In this document: piece after piece, positions 1 to 8,790 of the stretch
Layout of the letters: each line of letters begins with the position of its first letter
Position numbering within the stretch: the stretch's first letter is position 1
DNA from: Clostridiales bacterium
GTDB lineage: Bacteria; Bacillota; Clostridia; Lachnospirales; Lachnospiraceae
Length of the DNA: 64,000 nucleotides
Assembly (NCBI GenBank): GCA_018372435.1
Contig: JAHAJA010000016.1
Location: 19,376 to 83,375, forward strand
Direction of reading: 5' to 3'
Made by a program: the position numbers and the translations under genes
Notes under the pieces: generated by a model
The model's input: the letters and a program-made list of their open reading frames with translations, nothing else
What the model was told of the DNA's origin: nothing
Databases searched by the model: none

Positions 1-2
1 CA

Positions 3-677
3 TTGATTTGGTCTGGTGATGTTCATTCTTCGTTCCGTGCTATGAGAGAACAATTACAAGCAGGACTTAATATGGCCATGGCAGGTATTCCATGGTGGAC
101 CACAGATATTGGTGGTTTCTTAGGTGGTGACATTACGGACGAGAAATTCCATGAATTATTAGTTCGTTGGTTTGCTTGGGGTGTATTTTGTCCAGTATTC
201 CGTCTTCATGGAGAACGTCCACCATTCTATGAGCTAGAAGAAGAGTTTGTTGATGGAGTTCGCCAATTCTCATCTGGACAAGACAATGAAGTTTGGTCTT
301 TTGGTGAAGAGAATTATGAAATCTTAAAGGGATTCTTGTTTATGAGAGAGCGCCTTCGTCCATATATTCGTGAATGTATGAAACAAGCCCATGAAGTGGG
401 AAGCCCAGTTATGCGTCCTATGTTTTATGAATTTTCAGAAGATCAGACTTGCTGGGATTTGAAGGACCAATACATGTTTGGACCAGATATCTTAGTTGCA
501 CCAATTATGAAAGAAGATGTAACAGAACGTTCCGTATATCTACCATCAGGACTTAATTGGACAGATGCTAAGACTGGTAAAGTATATGATGGCGGTCAAT
601 GGGTAGTTGTTGATGCACCAATTGACACCATTCCTTTATTCTTAAGAGAAGGAAAAGAATACCCAATTTACGAATAA
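3..677 (+). CDS. GH31 family alpha-glycosidase (alpha-glucosidase/alpha-xylosidase), 3' part only
   Basis: This is the C-terminal 224 residues of a glycoside hydrolase family 31 enzyme; the gene starts outside the window, so the TTG at position 3 is only the first complete codon in frame and not a start. Family features visible are WSGD near the N-terminal end of the fragment (general acid region), then PWWTTDIGGF and the RLHGER segment of the late barrel, followed by the C-terminal beta-sandwich containing MFGPDILVAP. GH31 enzymes hydrolyse terminal alpha-linked glucose or xylose from oligosaccharides. Substrate specificity cannot be decided from this part. No signal peptide can be judged. 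A terminator-like hairpin follows, so it is probably the last gene of its unit. Confidence 0.85.
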   Translation: MIWSGDVHSSFRAMREQLQAGLNMAMAGIPWWTTDIGGFLGGDITDEKFHELLVRWFAWGVFCPVFRLHGERPPFYELEEEFVDGVRQFSSGQDNEVWSFGEENYEILKGFLFMRERLRPYIRECMKQAHEVGSPVMRPMFYEFSEDQTCWDLKDQYMFGPDILVAPIMKEDVTERSVYLPSGLNWTDAKTGKVYDGGQWVVVDAPIDTIPLFLREGKEYPIYE

Positions 678-688
678 GTAACTGTTCA

Positions 689-804
689 GGTGTCAAAACC
701 AAGTTTTACGAGAGTCTTTTGATACCCAAATCTGTAACTCAAATATTATACAGGCATTAGAACGTAAACTTACGAAAGTAAGCCTTCGTCCTAATGCCTT
801 TTTT
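689..804 (+). terminator. Tandem hairpins ending in an intrinsic terminator after the GH31 gene
   Basis: Two hairpins follow the stop codon. The first pairs GGTGTCAAAA (689-698) with TTTTGATACC (717-726). The second pairs GGCATTAG (753-760) with CTAATGCC (791-798), contains an inner CTTAC-GAAA-GTAAG hairpin, and is followed by six T residues, as expected for a Rho-independent terminator. Confidence 0.75.
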
Positions 805-870
805 GGTGAATAGTTACACGCTACGTATCATAAGATAGAATGAGAATATATCGTCAGGATAAGACAGGAT

Positions 871-1587
871 ATGATTAAGAAAAAAATTATTACAATGGTA
901 GCGGCTGCACTATTTCTTGTAGGAATTTCCACAGCTGTTGGCATTAAAACATTTAATGTATTCAATGAGAAAGGGCAAAATAAAGAGCCACTCATTCCTA
1001 AATGCACCGTTATTATTGATGCAGGACATGGTGGTTTTGATCCAGGTAAAGTAGGAGTTAATAATGCCTTAGAAAAGGATATTAATTTATCGATAGCATT
1101 AAAATTAAAGAGTTTATTAGAGCAAAATGACATTCGGATTATTATGACACGTGAGACAGATGAGGGATTGTATGAAGAATCCGATTCAAACAAAAAAAAT
1201 GCGGACTTGAGAAAAAGAATAGAGATTATTAATTCTAGCGACGCGGTAATTGCAGTTAGCATTCATCAGAATTCATTCCCTGAAGAAAGTTCTAAAGGAG
1301 CACAGGTATTTTATCATAGTAAGTCACCGGAAGGGAAAATCCTAGCTGAGATTATACAAGAGCAGATAAAAGAAACAATTGGAGATGGCAACCATCGTCT
1401 TGCAAAATCCAATGAAAGTTATTATATGTTAAAGAAGACAGAAAATCCGCTTGTTATCGTAGAATGTGGGTTTTTATCTAATTGGAAAGAATCGGAGTTG
1501 CTTGTGGATGATACGTACCAAGCTAGGATGGCATGGGCAATTCACCTTGGGATTATGAATTATATTAATACATATGTATACGAATAG
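871..1587 (+). CDS. cwlD: N-acetylmuramoyl-L-alanine amidase, CwlD-like
   Basis: A 238-residue Amidase_3 family protein. An N-terminal membrane anchor or uncleaved signal segment (residues 7-25) is followed by the zinc amidase domain: DAGHGG with His53, Glu68 in NNALEKD, SIHQN with His132, and VECGF with Glu198, which together make the usual metal and catalytic set. The length matches CwlD, which acts with PdaA to form muramic-delta-lactam in the spore cortex so that germination enzymes can recognise it. The sporulation role is inferred from the family and from the small CwlD-like architecture with no wall-binding repeats. It stands alone upstream of sua5, with only about 180 bp between. Confidence 0.85.
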   Translation: MIKKKIITMVAAALFLVGISTAVGIKTFNVFNEKGQNKEPLIPKCTVIIDAGHGGFDPGKVGVNNALEKDINLSIALKLKSLLEQNDIRIIMTRETDEGLYEESDSNKKNADLRKRIEIINSSDAVIAVSIHQNSFPEESSKGAQVFYHSKSPEGKILAEIIQEQIKETIGDGNHRLAKSNESYYMLKKTENPLVIVECGFLSNWKESELLVDDTYQARMAWAIHLGIMNYINTYVYE

Positions 1588-1766
1588 GTACGAAACAGTA
1601 TTGCCTATGTGTTTTATAGGTTCAGTAATAGGCGTAAAACTTATATGATTTGAAAAAACATTTGCAAAATCGGCAAAGGTATGCAAATATATTAAGTAGT
1701 GTTATAATAGAAGTAATAAAAGCAGTCACGTATAGATACGAGGAAAGTTTTACCAGGGAAAAGGCG

Positions 1767-2831
1767 ATGAAAGTTATGAAAACTATAGTTAAGAAGATAA
1801 ATGAAGAAAACATGGAGCCTGGTTGCTTGGAAGATGCGGCTTCCATATTACAAAAAGAAGGATTAGTTGCGTTTCCAACTGAAACGGTGTATGGACTTGG
1901 TGGGGATGCGCTAGATACGGAAGCGGCTAAGAAGATTTATGAGGCAAAGGGAAGACCATCGGATAATCCATTAATTGTTCATATTGCGGATATGGATAAA
2001 CTTGTGGATCTAGTAGAAGAAATACCAGAAAAAGCATATCAGCTATCGGATAAGTTTTGGCCGGGTCCGTTGACTATGATTATGCGTAAGAGTAATAAAG
2101 TACCATATGGTACGACCGGTGGATTAGATACCGTGGCTATTCGTATGCCTAGCAATAAAATTGCACTTCAATTGATTCGTGAATCAGGTGTCTGCATTGC
2201 TGCACCTAGCGCTAATACATCTGGTCGGCCAAGTCCAACGAAAGCGGAACATGTAATAGAGGACCTTAATGGTAAGATAGATATGATTATTGACGGTGGT
2301 GCTGTAGGGATTGGATTAGAATCAACTATTGTAGATTTGACCTCTGAGATACCAACAATTCTTAGACCAGGATTTATCACGAAAGAGATGCTTGAGGAAG
2401 TTATAGGAAACGTTGAGATTGATGAGACAATTATAGCAAAGAAAACGGACCCAAATCTCAGACCCAAAGCACCTGGAATGAAGTACAAACATTATGCGCC
2501 AAAGGCAGAGCTCACTATTGTAGAAGGTACAGAACAAGCAGTAGTAGATACGATCAATGAATATGCAGCGCAGAAGATGGAAGAAGGATTTCGGGTAGGA
2601 GTTATTGCAACGGACGAAACATTTGCGAGGTATAAGGCGAGCTGCGTAAAGACGATTGGTTCGAGACATGATGAAGAACAGATTGCTAGAGGATTATATG
2701 CAATTCTTCGGGATTTTGATGAGCAAGAGGTAGATGTCATTTACTCAGAGGGATTCGCAGATAGTAAGCTAGGTCAAGCTATTATGAATAGATTGCTAAA
2801 AGCAGCGGGTTACCATGTAGTGGAAGTGTAA
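1767..2831 (+). CDS. sua5: L-threonylcarbamoyladenylate synthase (Sua5/YwlC type)
   Basis: Makes threonylcarbamoyl-AMP from threonine, bicarbonate and ATP, the first step of t6A37 tRNA modification. The YrdC-like domain is clear: GLVAFPTETVYGLGGDA near residue 30, KGRPSDNPLIVHI, and the SANTSGRPSPT motif; a linker and a C-terminal Sua5 domain follow, so this is the long form of about 350 residues. The frame is open back to a TTG at 1650, but ATG 1767 is preceded by GGGAAAAGG at 1756-1764 and gives the usual family N-terminus. It is followed 18 bp later by ywlE; sua5-ywlE-rpiB just before the atp operon is a conserved Firmicute arrangement. Confidence 0.92.
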   Translation: MKVMKTIVKKINEENMEPGCLEDAASILQKEGLVAFPTETVYGLGGDALDTEAAKKIYEAKGRPSDNPLIVHIADMDKLVDLVEEIPEKAYQLSDKFWPGPLTMIMRKSNKVPYGTTGGLDTVAIRMPSNKIALQLIRESGVCIAAPSANTSGRPSPTKAEHVIEDLNGKIDMIIDGGAVGIGLESTIVDLTSEIPTILRPGFITKEMLEEVIGNVEIDETIIAKKTDPNLRPKAPGMKYKHYAPKAELTIVEGTEQAVVDTINEYAAQKMEEGFRVGVIATDETFARYKASCVKTIGSRHDEEQIARGLYAILRDFDEQEVDVIYSEGFADSKLGQAIMNRLLKAAGYHVVEV

Positions 2832-2849
2832 CAACGGGGGTGGATATTA

Positions 2850-3302
2850 TTGATTAAGTATGAAAGATTGATTTTTGTATGTACGGGGAATACTTGTAGA
2901 GGACCTATGGCTGAAATGATTTTTAGAAGCTTAGATACAGAAAGCGATATGGAAGTAATGTCACGAGGATTGGTGGTTTTATTCCCAGAACCATCGAATC
3001 CGAAAGCGGATACGGTATTACGAAATCATAATCTATCAATTGGAGATCATATTTCTAAACCTCTAGTACCCGAGGATATTGATGAGGATACCCTAATTCT
3101 AACAATGACACTAGAGCAAAAGGAAAAAGTACAGCGTGACTATGAGAATTGCGTGAATGTATATACCTTAAAAGAGTTTATTGGAGAAGAAGGGGATGTA
3201 AGTGATCCATATGGAAAAAGTCTTACAGACTACGAAGAATGTTATGTTGAACTAGCTAGACTAATTAAGAAAACAGTTTATAAACTAAACGAGGAGGACT
3301 AA
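2850..3302 (+). CDS. ywlE: Low-molecular-weight protein arginine/tyrosine phosphatase (YwlE-like)
   Basis: A 150-residue LMW-PTP fold enzyme. The phosphate-binding loop CTGNTCRG (Cys11 to Gly18) has the nucleophile Cys11 and Arg17, and the catalytic acid is the Asp of SDPYGKS in the C-terminal third. The Thr before the second Cys corresponds to the residue that favours phospho-arginine in Bacillus YwlE, so arginine phosphatase activity is likely but not certain. Translation starts at a TTG at 2850, eight bases after a GGGGGTGG ribosome site. Its position between sua5 and rpiB matches the Bacillus order. Confidence 0.88.
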   Translation: MIKYERLIFVCTGNTCRGPMAEMIFRSLDTESDMEVMSRGLVVLFPEPSNPKADTVLRNHNLSIGDHISKPLVPEDIDEDTLILTMTLEQKEKVQRDYENCVNVYTLKEFIGEEGDVSDPYGKSLTDYEECYVELARLIKKTVYKLNEED

Positions 3303-3305
3303 CAA

Positions 3306-3734
3306 ATGATAGCATTAGGTTGTGATCATGGTGGATATGAGTTAAAGAAGGAGATTGTGGGGTATCTAGATGCGAATCAGATTCCTTACAAAGATTTTGG
3401 CTGTGATAGTACAGAAGCAGTTGATTACCCTGTGTTTGCTAAAAAAGTTGCGAAAGCTATAGTAGAAGGTGAATGCGATAAAGGGATTCTTATATGTGGA
3501 ACTGGTATTGGAATCTCCATTGCCGCTAATAAAGTAAAAGGCATACGTGCAGCATTATGCCATGATGTGTTCAGTGCAGAAGCAACAAGACTCCATAACA
3601 ATGCTAACATTCTAGCTATGGGTGGAAGAGTTGTTGGACCTGGATTAGCAATTAAGATTGTTGATACCTTCCTTAATACAGAGTTTTCTGGTGATGAAAG
3701 ACATATTTGTAGAATTAGCCAAATCGAAGAGTAA
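3306..3734 (+). CDS. rpiB: Ribose 5-phosphate isomerase B
   Basis: Interconverts ribose 5-phosphate and ribulose 5-phosphate in the pentose phosphate pathway. The 142-residue LacAB/RpiB fold shows GCDHGGYELK at the N-terminus, the active-site cysteine in ILICGTGIGISIAANK, and the phosphate-binding region CHDVFSAEATRLHNNANILAMGGR. It starts four bases after the ywlE stop behind GAGGAGG, so the two genes are co-transcribed. It also connects functionally with the deo genes 15 kb downstream, which deliver ribose and deoxyribose phosphates. Confidence 0.93.
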   Translation: MIALGCDHGGYELKKEIVGYLDANQIPYKDFGCDSTEAVDYPVFAKKVAKAIVEGECDKGILICGTGIGISIAANKVKGIRAALCHDVFSAEATRLHNNANILAMGGRVVGPGLAIKIVDTFLNTEFSGDERHICRISQIEE

Positions 3735-3758
3735 TTCAATCGTTACTCAATAATACAA

Positions 3759-3811
3759 GTGAATAAATGACGTTGATTTGAAATCCATTCAAATTAACGT
3801 CATTTATTCAC
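3759..3811. terminator. 24-bp palindrome after rpiB, probable bidirectional terminator
   Basis: GTGAATAAATGACGTT (3759-3774) pairs perfectly with its reverse complement at 3796-3811, and the stem continues eight pairs further inward with one G.T pair. There is no good T tract on the plus side, so termination is plausible rather than certain. The interval 3812-4198 holds a second small hairpin (AAGTACG 3824-3830 with CGTACTT 3836-3842), AT-rich DNA and the candidate atp promoter; no gene is seen there. Confidence 0.55.
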
Positions 3812-4038
3812 GTATGGATATAAAAGTACGTAAAGCGTACTTATATTTGTTTTGTAAAGGATACATAATATTTACAAATAAAGACAGACTGTAAAAGATA
3901 AGGAAAATGCTTAATAACAACATATGCCAAGAGTCGATATAATAGGAAATAAGTCGCAATAAAGGTCAAGAAAAGGTAGAAGATCTACAGAAATCAAGCG
4001 ATTGGAAAAGATTAGATGGTATTTTAAGCCTTATTTTA

Positions 4039-4067
4039 TGGACCTTTTAAAAAAACAATGGTATAAT
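4039..4067 (+). promoter_or_regulatory. Candidate sigma-A promoter of the atp operon
   Basis: TGGACC at 4039-4044 and TATAAT at 4062-4067 are 17 bp apart, and the -10 box is extended (TG-G-TATAAT). The weak -35 is compensated by the extended -10. The transcript would have a leader of roughly 125 bases before atpZ. Confidence 0.5.
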
Positions 4068-4198
4068 AAATTTATATTTTCATACAATAGGTAGAAATTC
4101 CCATAATATTCGCATACGTTGTCGATTTTTATAATGATAGAAATGAGAAGTATTATTGGATTTATTTTAGTGTTTAGCAATAGGGTAAGGGAGTTACT

Positions 4199-4483
4199 AT
4201 GAATAAAGATAATAGAGAAATTTTTCGAGCATTGAGCTTAATTACTCAGATAGGAGTCACCTTATTAACGACTGTATTTATAAGCATATTTATCGGTTAC
4301 AAGATGGATGAAAAGTTTGGAACAAGTTTTTGGTTCCCTATTTGGTTAATAATTGGACTATTAGCAGGGTTTCAGAATATTTATCGCCTTGTTAAGAGAT
4401 TCTATTTTAAGGATAAAGTAAAAGAAGACAAGGAGTTAGAATATTTTGAAAGTTTAAAGAGTAAGAGTTCTGCTAAGAAATGA
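4199..4483 (+). CDS. atpZ: AtpZ-like small membrane protein of the ATP synthase operon
   Basis: A 94-residue protein with two predicted transmembrane helices (about residues 13-32 and 42-62) and a charged lysine/glutamate-rich cytoplasmic tail, typical of the F0F1-ATPase gene 1 (AtpZ) family. It is the first gene of the atp operon. AtpZ with AtpI has been proposed to carry Mg2+/Ca2+ or K+ or to assist assembly; the exact role is unsettled. A GGGTAAGGGAG ribosome site precedes the ATG. Confidence 0.75.
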   Translation: MNKDNREIFRALSLITQIGVTLLTTVFISIFIGYKMDEKFGTSFWFPIWLIIGLLAGFQNIYRLVKRFYFKDKVKEDKELEYFESLKSKSSAKK

Positions 4484-4574
4484 GATAAACTGTATAAATA
4501 ATAGTAATTTTGCATAGCTAAATGGTATAGGGAAACTCCCATTAAATAATTCACGAAGTTAGGAGATTAAATGT

Positions 4575-4964
4575 ATGAAAAATATGAATGAAACATTAAA
4601 AGATTTAATCATCGGTATCGTTTTGTTTATGTTGATTGTTTGCATAATTGGTGCATTGGTTTCAAATAATAAACTATCTTTTATATTAGGCGATATCCTT
4701 GGTTCTCTTATTGCGGTTTTGATTGCAATTCATATGAATGCAACAATAGCAAGAGCCCTTCATATGAATGAGGAAGGGGCCGCAAAGTATACGAAGAAGA
4801 TGTCTATTCTTCGTCTTATTATTATGGGTTGCGCAGTTGTAGTAGCATTAACACTTCCAGAAGTGTTCAATCTGATAGGTACATTATTAGGTATATTAGG
4901 TCTTAAAATCAGTGCTTATTTACAACCGTTAACTAATAGATATATTACTAAAAAAATATTTTAA
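4575..4964 (+). CDS. atpI: ATP synthase subunit I (AtpI-like)
   Basis: A 129-residue protein with four hydrophobic segments arranged as two hairpins (roughly 10-30, 33-53, 74-94, 97-115), fitting the AtpI family. AtpI proteins act as assembly factors for the c-ring, notably in Na+-dependent synthases. It lies between atpZ and atpB with short spacers. The ATG at 4575 follows TTAGGAGA; another ATG four bases upstream is out of frame. Confidence 0.8.
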   Translation: MKNMNETLKDLIIGIVLFMLIVCIIGALVSNNKLSFILGDILGSLIAVLIAIHMNATIARALHMNEEGAAKYTKKMSILRLIIMGCAVVVALTLPEVFNLIGTLLGILGLKISAYLQPLTNRYITKKIF

Positions 4965-4981
4965 CGAAGGAGGATGAGAAC

Positions 4982-5740
4982 GTGTATCAAGGGATAGCTA
5001 CCGTGTCCGGTAGTTTTGCCAAAATGGGATTGCTTCGTGCATCTCAGGAGGTTGACTTTGGAATTACTGGGTACCAGGAATATACGTTGTTTGGACATGA
5101 ATTATATCTGACCACAACGCATATTTCAATAATTGTTGTTATGCTAGCATTAATTATATTTGCCTTAGTTGCCAATCGAGTAATTAAGAAAGCTGATCCC
5201 AACAAAGTACCAGGTACTTTCTTAAATATTATTGAGTATATTGTAGAAGCAATTGATAACTTGACAGTGGCCAATATGGGTTCTAAGCATGGGCATAAGT
5301 TCTCCAATTATATCGGAACATTATTTATGTTTATATTGTTATCCAACCTATCCGGCTTGTTTGGCCTTAGACCACCAACTGCCGATTATGGTACTACGCT
5401 TGCACTAGCTTTAATTACGTTTGGTATGATCCATTACAATGGATTTAAGTACCAAAAAGCAAGTCATGTAACAAATTTGTTTAAGCCGTTGTTGTTATCG
5501 CCAATTAATATCATCGGTGAAATTGCAACACCATTATCACTGTCCTTACGTTTATTTGGTAATATTTTATCTGGTACAGTTTTAACGGGACTTATCTATG
5601 GACTGTTACCAAAATTATTAACATTAGTGTGGCCAGGTGCTTTACATGCATATCTTGACGTATTCTCTGGAACTATCCAAGCATATGTATTCTGCATGTT
5701 AACTATGGTCTTTGTCTCAAACACATTTGAAGAAGAGTAG
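4982..5740 (+). CDS. atpB: ATP synthase F0 subunit a
   Basis: The membrane stator subunit that forms the ion half-channels against the c-ring. It has 252 residues with five or six hydrophobic helices. The conserved arginine lies in SLRLFGNILSG, and the last helix has the GTIQAYVFCMLT segment. Translation starts at GTG 4982 behind AAGGAGG. Next to AtpI and AtpE, as in other clostridial operons. Confidence 0.95.
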   Translation: MYQGIATVSGSFAKMGLLRASQEVDFGITGYQEYTLFGHELYLTTTHISIIVVMLALIIFALVANRVIKKADPNKVPGTFLNIIEYIVEAIDNLTVANMGSKHGHKFSNYIGTLFMFILLSNLSGLFGLRPPTADYGTTLALALITFGMIHYNGFKYQKASHVTNLFKPLLLSPINIIGEIATPLSLSLRLFGNILSGTVLTGLIYGLLPKLLTLVWPGALHAYLDVFSGTIQAYVFCMLTMVFVSNTFEEE

Positions 5741-5761
5741 AATCAAAGGAGGAAATTAATT

Positions 5762-6016
5762 ATGGAAAGAGCTATCGTATTAGCAGCTTCAGCTATTGGA
5801 GCAGGAATCGCAATGATCGCAGGTGTTGGTCCTGGTATAGGGCAAGGTTATGCTGCAGGACAAGGTGCAGCAGCAGTTGGACGTAATCCAGGAGCAAGAG
5901 GAAATATCATGTCAACAATGTTACTTGGACAAGCCGTAGCCGAAACTACTGGTCTTTACGGTTTCGCCGTAGCTATTATCTTATTATATGCTAACCCACT
6001 TTTAGGTAAACTTTAA
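5762..6016 (+). CDS. atpE: ATP synthase F0 subunit c, with a Na+-type binding signature
   Basis: An 84-residue two-helix proteolipid that forms the rotor ring. The polar loop is GRNPGAR. The ion-binding carboxylate is Glu61 in AVAETTGLYG. Gln28 in helix 1, Thr62 next to the glutamate and Tyr66 occupy the spacing of the Na+ ligands described for Ilyobacter tartaricus (Gln32, Glu65, Ser66, Tyr70). That makes Na+ coupling likely, although Na+ and H+ preference also depends on conditions. It has a strong AAAGGAGG site and sits 21 bp after atpB. Confidence 0.95.
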   Translation: MERAIVLAASAIGAGIAMIAGVGPGIGQGYAAGQGAAAVGRNPGARGNIMSTMLLGQAVAETTGLYGFAVAIILLYANPLLGKL

Positions 6017-6052
6017 GATAAAGCCTAGACTAAACCGAAGGGAGGTCAAAAA

Positions 6053-6622
6053 GTGAGTAGTATAATACTTGCAAGTACAGGTGTACTTGAAGCTAGTGGA
6101 GGTATGGCAGGAAGAATCTTTGGTCTTGATATGCAGTTATTTGTTGACGCAGGAATTCTAGCATTAGCAGTTTTTGCATTATTTACACTAATGTCTTATC
6201 TTCTGTTTAATCCTGCAAGGGAACTGCTAAGAAAACGCCAAGAAAAGATTAAATCAGAGATGGATTTTGCAGCAACTGAAAAAGCAGATGCTGTCTCTTA
6301 CAAAGCAGAATACGACAATAAGTTAAAGTCTGTAAATAAAGAAGCAGAAGTAATTCTTAGCCAAACTAGAAAAAAAGCACTTAAAAAAGAAACAGAAATC
6401 GTTGATGAAGCGAAAGCAGAAGCTACTCGTATCATTGACAGAGCGAATAAAGAAGCTGAGCTTGAGAAGAGCAAGATGAAGGATGAAGTGAAACAAGAAA
6501 TGATATCCGTTGCTTCCATCATGGCTGGTAAAATTATATCAACTTCAATTAATGAGAAGGAACAAGCTAAATTAATTGAAGATACATTAACAGAAATGGG
6601 TGATGATACATGGCAAAGTTAG
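6053..6622 (+). CDS. atpF: ATP synthase F0 subunit b
   Basis: The peripheral stalk subunit: one transmembrane helix around residues 30-55, then a long charged coiled coil rich in Lys, Glu and Ala that binds delta and F1. 189 residues is slightly long because the N-terminal extracytoplasmic segment before the helix has about 28 residues. It starts at GTG 6053 behind GGGAGGT. The end overlaps atpH by 13 bp, so the two are translationally coupled. Confidence 0.93.
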   Translation: MSSIILASTGVLEASGGMAGRIFGLDMQLFVDAGILALAVFALFTLMSYLLFNPARELLRKRQEKIKSEMDFAATEKADAVSYKAEYDNKLKSVNKEAEVILSQTRKKALKKETEIVDEAKAEATRIIDRANKEAELEKSKMKDEVKQEMISVASIMAGKIISTSINEKEQAKLIEDTLTEMGDDTWQS

Positions 6623-7155
6623 TTTCTAAAACCTATGGTGAAGCATTATTTGATCTTGCTTTAGAAGATGGAACACTAACTACCATTATCGAAGAAGTGA
6701 ATGTAGTGAAGGAAGCAATGAAAAAGAATCCTGATTTACTTAAGCTTCTTAGTCATCCTAAGATTAAAAAAGAGGAAAAAATATCTGTAATTGAGAACAT
6801 ATTCAAAGGAAGAGTATCGGATTCTTTGGTAGGATTCTTGGTTATTGTTGTTCAGAAGGACAGATACGATGACCTTGATGGTATATTCAAGTATTTTGTG
6901 GCTAAAGTTAGAGAATACAAGAATATTGGAGTAGCGTCCATTACATCCGCTGTTGAATTAGCAGAGGAACAAAAGAAGCAAATAGAACAAAGGTTGCTTC
7001 AGACTACAAAGTATAGCCAGTTTGAGTTGACTTTCCATGTGGATAAGAGCTTAATTGGTGGATTAGTTATTCGTATTGGAGACAGAGTTGTGGATAGTAG
7101 TGTTAAAACGAAACTACAAATGCTTGCAAAAGACTTAAGAAATGCAACTGTGTAA
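6610..7155 (+). CDS. atpH: ATP synthase F1 subunit delta
   Basis: Connects the b stalk to the top of the alpha3beta3 head. The 181 residues show the OSCP/delta pattern: SKTYGEALFDLALE at the N-terminus, a helical first half, and the C-terminal DKSLIGGLVIRIGDRVVDSSV motif. It overlaps atpF. The 109-bp spacer to atpA is the longest inside the operon core and contains an imperfect inverted repeat around 7172-7242. Confidence 0.93.
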   Translation: MAKLVSKTYGEALFDLALEDGTLTTIIEEVNVVKEAMKKNPDLLKLLSHPKIKKEEKISVIENIFKGRVSDSLVGFLVIVVQKDRYDDLDGIFKYFVAKVREYKNIGVASITSAVELAEEQKKQIEQRLLQTTKYSQFELTFHVDKSLIGGLVIRIGDRVVDSSVKTKLQMLAKDLRNATV

Positions 7156-7264
7156 ACGAACGAAGGACGAAAATTGTAACTAGCCAAGAGCCAGAGCGTA
7201 GGATTGCGTTGATGGAAGTGGGTAGTTATAACGATAAGAACAGGAAAGAAGGTGCTTATGTATC

Positions 7265-8776
7265 ATGAATTTGAGACCAGAAGAGATTAGTTCTGTAATC
7301 AAAGAACAGATTAAAAATTATAGTACAAAGTTAGAAGTATCTGACGTAGGTACTGTAATCACAGTTGGTGATGGTATTGCACGTATTCACGGTCTTGAAA
7401 AAGCAATGCAAGGTGAACTACTTGAATTTCCTGGCGACGTTTATGGTATGGTATTGAACCTAGAAGAAGATAATGTAGGTGCCGTATTACTGGGTGATAC
7501 AAAGAATATCAACGAAGGTGATACAGTTAAGACAACAGGTAGAGTAGTAGAAGTTCCTGTTGGGGATGCATTACTAGGTCGTGTTGTTAATTCTCTTGGC
7601 CAACCTATTGATGGTAAAGGACCAATTGATACAGATAAATATCGTCAAATTGAAAGAGTTGCATCTGGTGTTATCTCAAGAAAATCCGTAGATACGCCAT
7701 TACAAACAGGTATTAAAGCGATTGATGCCATGGTTCCAATCGGACGTGGACAACGTGAGCTTATTATCGGTGACAGACAGACAGGTAAAACTGCCATTGC
7801 CCTAGATACAATCATTAACCAAAAGGGACAAGGGGTTAAATGTATCTATGTTGCAATCGGACAAAAAGCCTCTACTGTTGCGACAATCGTTAAAACATTA
7901 GAAGAACACGGTGCAATGGATTATACAACTATAGTTGCATCTACAGCAAGTGAACTTGCACCATTACAATATATCGCTCCATATTCAGGTTGTGCTATGG
8001 GTGAAGAATGGATGGAAGCAGGACAAGATGTATTGATCGTATATGACGATTTAAGTAAGCACGCAACTGCTTACCGTACACTTTCCTTACTACTTCGTAG
8101 ACCACCAGGTCGTGAAGCTTATCCAGGTGATGTATTCTACCTTCATTCAAGACTACTTGAAAGAGCTGCACGTCTTTCAGATGAACTTGGTGGTGGTTCT
8201 TTAACAGCCTTACCAATCATTGAGACACAAGCTGGCGACGTTTCTGCGTATATTCCAACAAACGTAATCTCTATTACAGATGGACAGATTTACCTTGAAA
8301 CAGAAATGTTCAATGCTGGTTTCCGTCCAGCCGTTAATCCGGGTCTTTCTGTATCTCGTGTAGGTGGTTCTGCACAAATCAAGGCAATGAAGAAGATTGC
8401 TGGTCCTATCCGTATTGACTTAGCGCAATATCGTGAGTTAGCATCCTTTGCACAGTTTGGTTCTGACCTAGATGCGGATACGAAAGAAAAGCTTGCACAA
8501 GGTGAAAGAATCAGAGAGATGCTTAAACAGCCACAATATAAACCAATGCCAGTAGAATATCAAGTTATTATCATCTATGCTGCTACTAAGAAATATCTTC
8601 TTGATATCGAAGTAAGTAGAGTCTTAGAATTTGAAAAAGAATTCTTTGATTTCCTTGATACGAAATATCCAGAGATACCTTCATCAATTAAGAATGAAAA
8701 AGTAATCAGCGATGAGACAGAAAGTGCACTTGTTAAAGCTATTGAGGAATTCAAAAAAGAATTTAATCGTGGATAG
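7265..8776 (+). CDS. atpA: ATP synthase F1 subunit alpha
   Basis: Non-catalytic nucleotide-binding subunit of F1, 503 residues, usual length. Walker A GDRQTGKT lies near residue 170, Walker B is in VLIVYDDLSKHA, and the signature PAVNPGLSVSRVGG is present. Starts with MNLRPEEISSVIK, the common N-terminus. The coding sequence uses more C-ending codons and is more conserved than the surrounding orphans, as usual for highly expressed genes. Confidence 0.97.
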   Translation: MNLRPEEISSVIKEQIKNYSTKLEVSDVGTVITVGDGIARIHGLEKAMQGELLEFPGDVYGMVLNLEEDNVGAVLLGDTKNINEGDTVKTTGRVVEVPVGDALLGRVVNSLGQPIDGKGPIDTDKYRQIERVASGVISRKSVDTPLQTGIKAIDAMVPIGRGQRELIIGDRQTGKTAIALDTIINQKGQGVKCIYVAIGQKASTVATIVKTLEEHGAMDYTTIVASTASELAPLQYIAPYSGCAMGEEWMEAGQDVLIVYDDLSKHATAYRTLSLLLRRPPGREAYPGDVFYLHSRLLERAARLSDELGGGSLTALPIIETQAGDVSAYIPTNVISITDGQIYLETEMFNAGFRPAVNPGLSVSRVGGSAQIKAMKKIAGPIRIDLAQYRELASFAQFGSDLDADTKEKLAQGERIREMLKQPQYKPMPVEYQVIIIYAATKKYLLDIEVSRVLEFEKEFFDFLDTKYPEIPSSIKNEKVISDETESALVKAIEEFKKEFNRG

Positions 8777-8790
8777 AGAGGTGTGACGTT

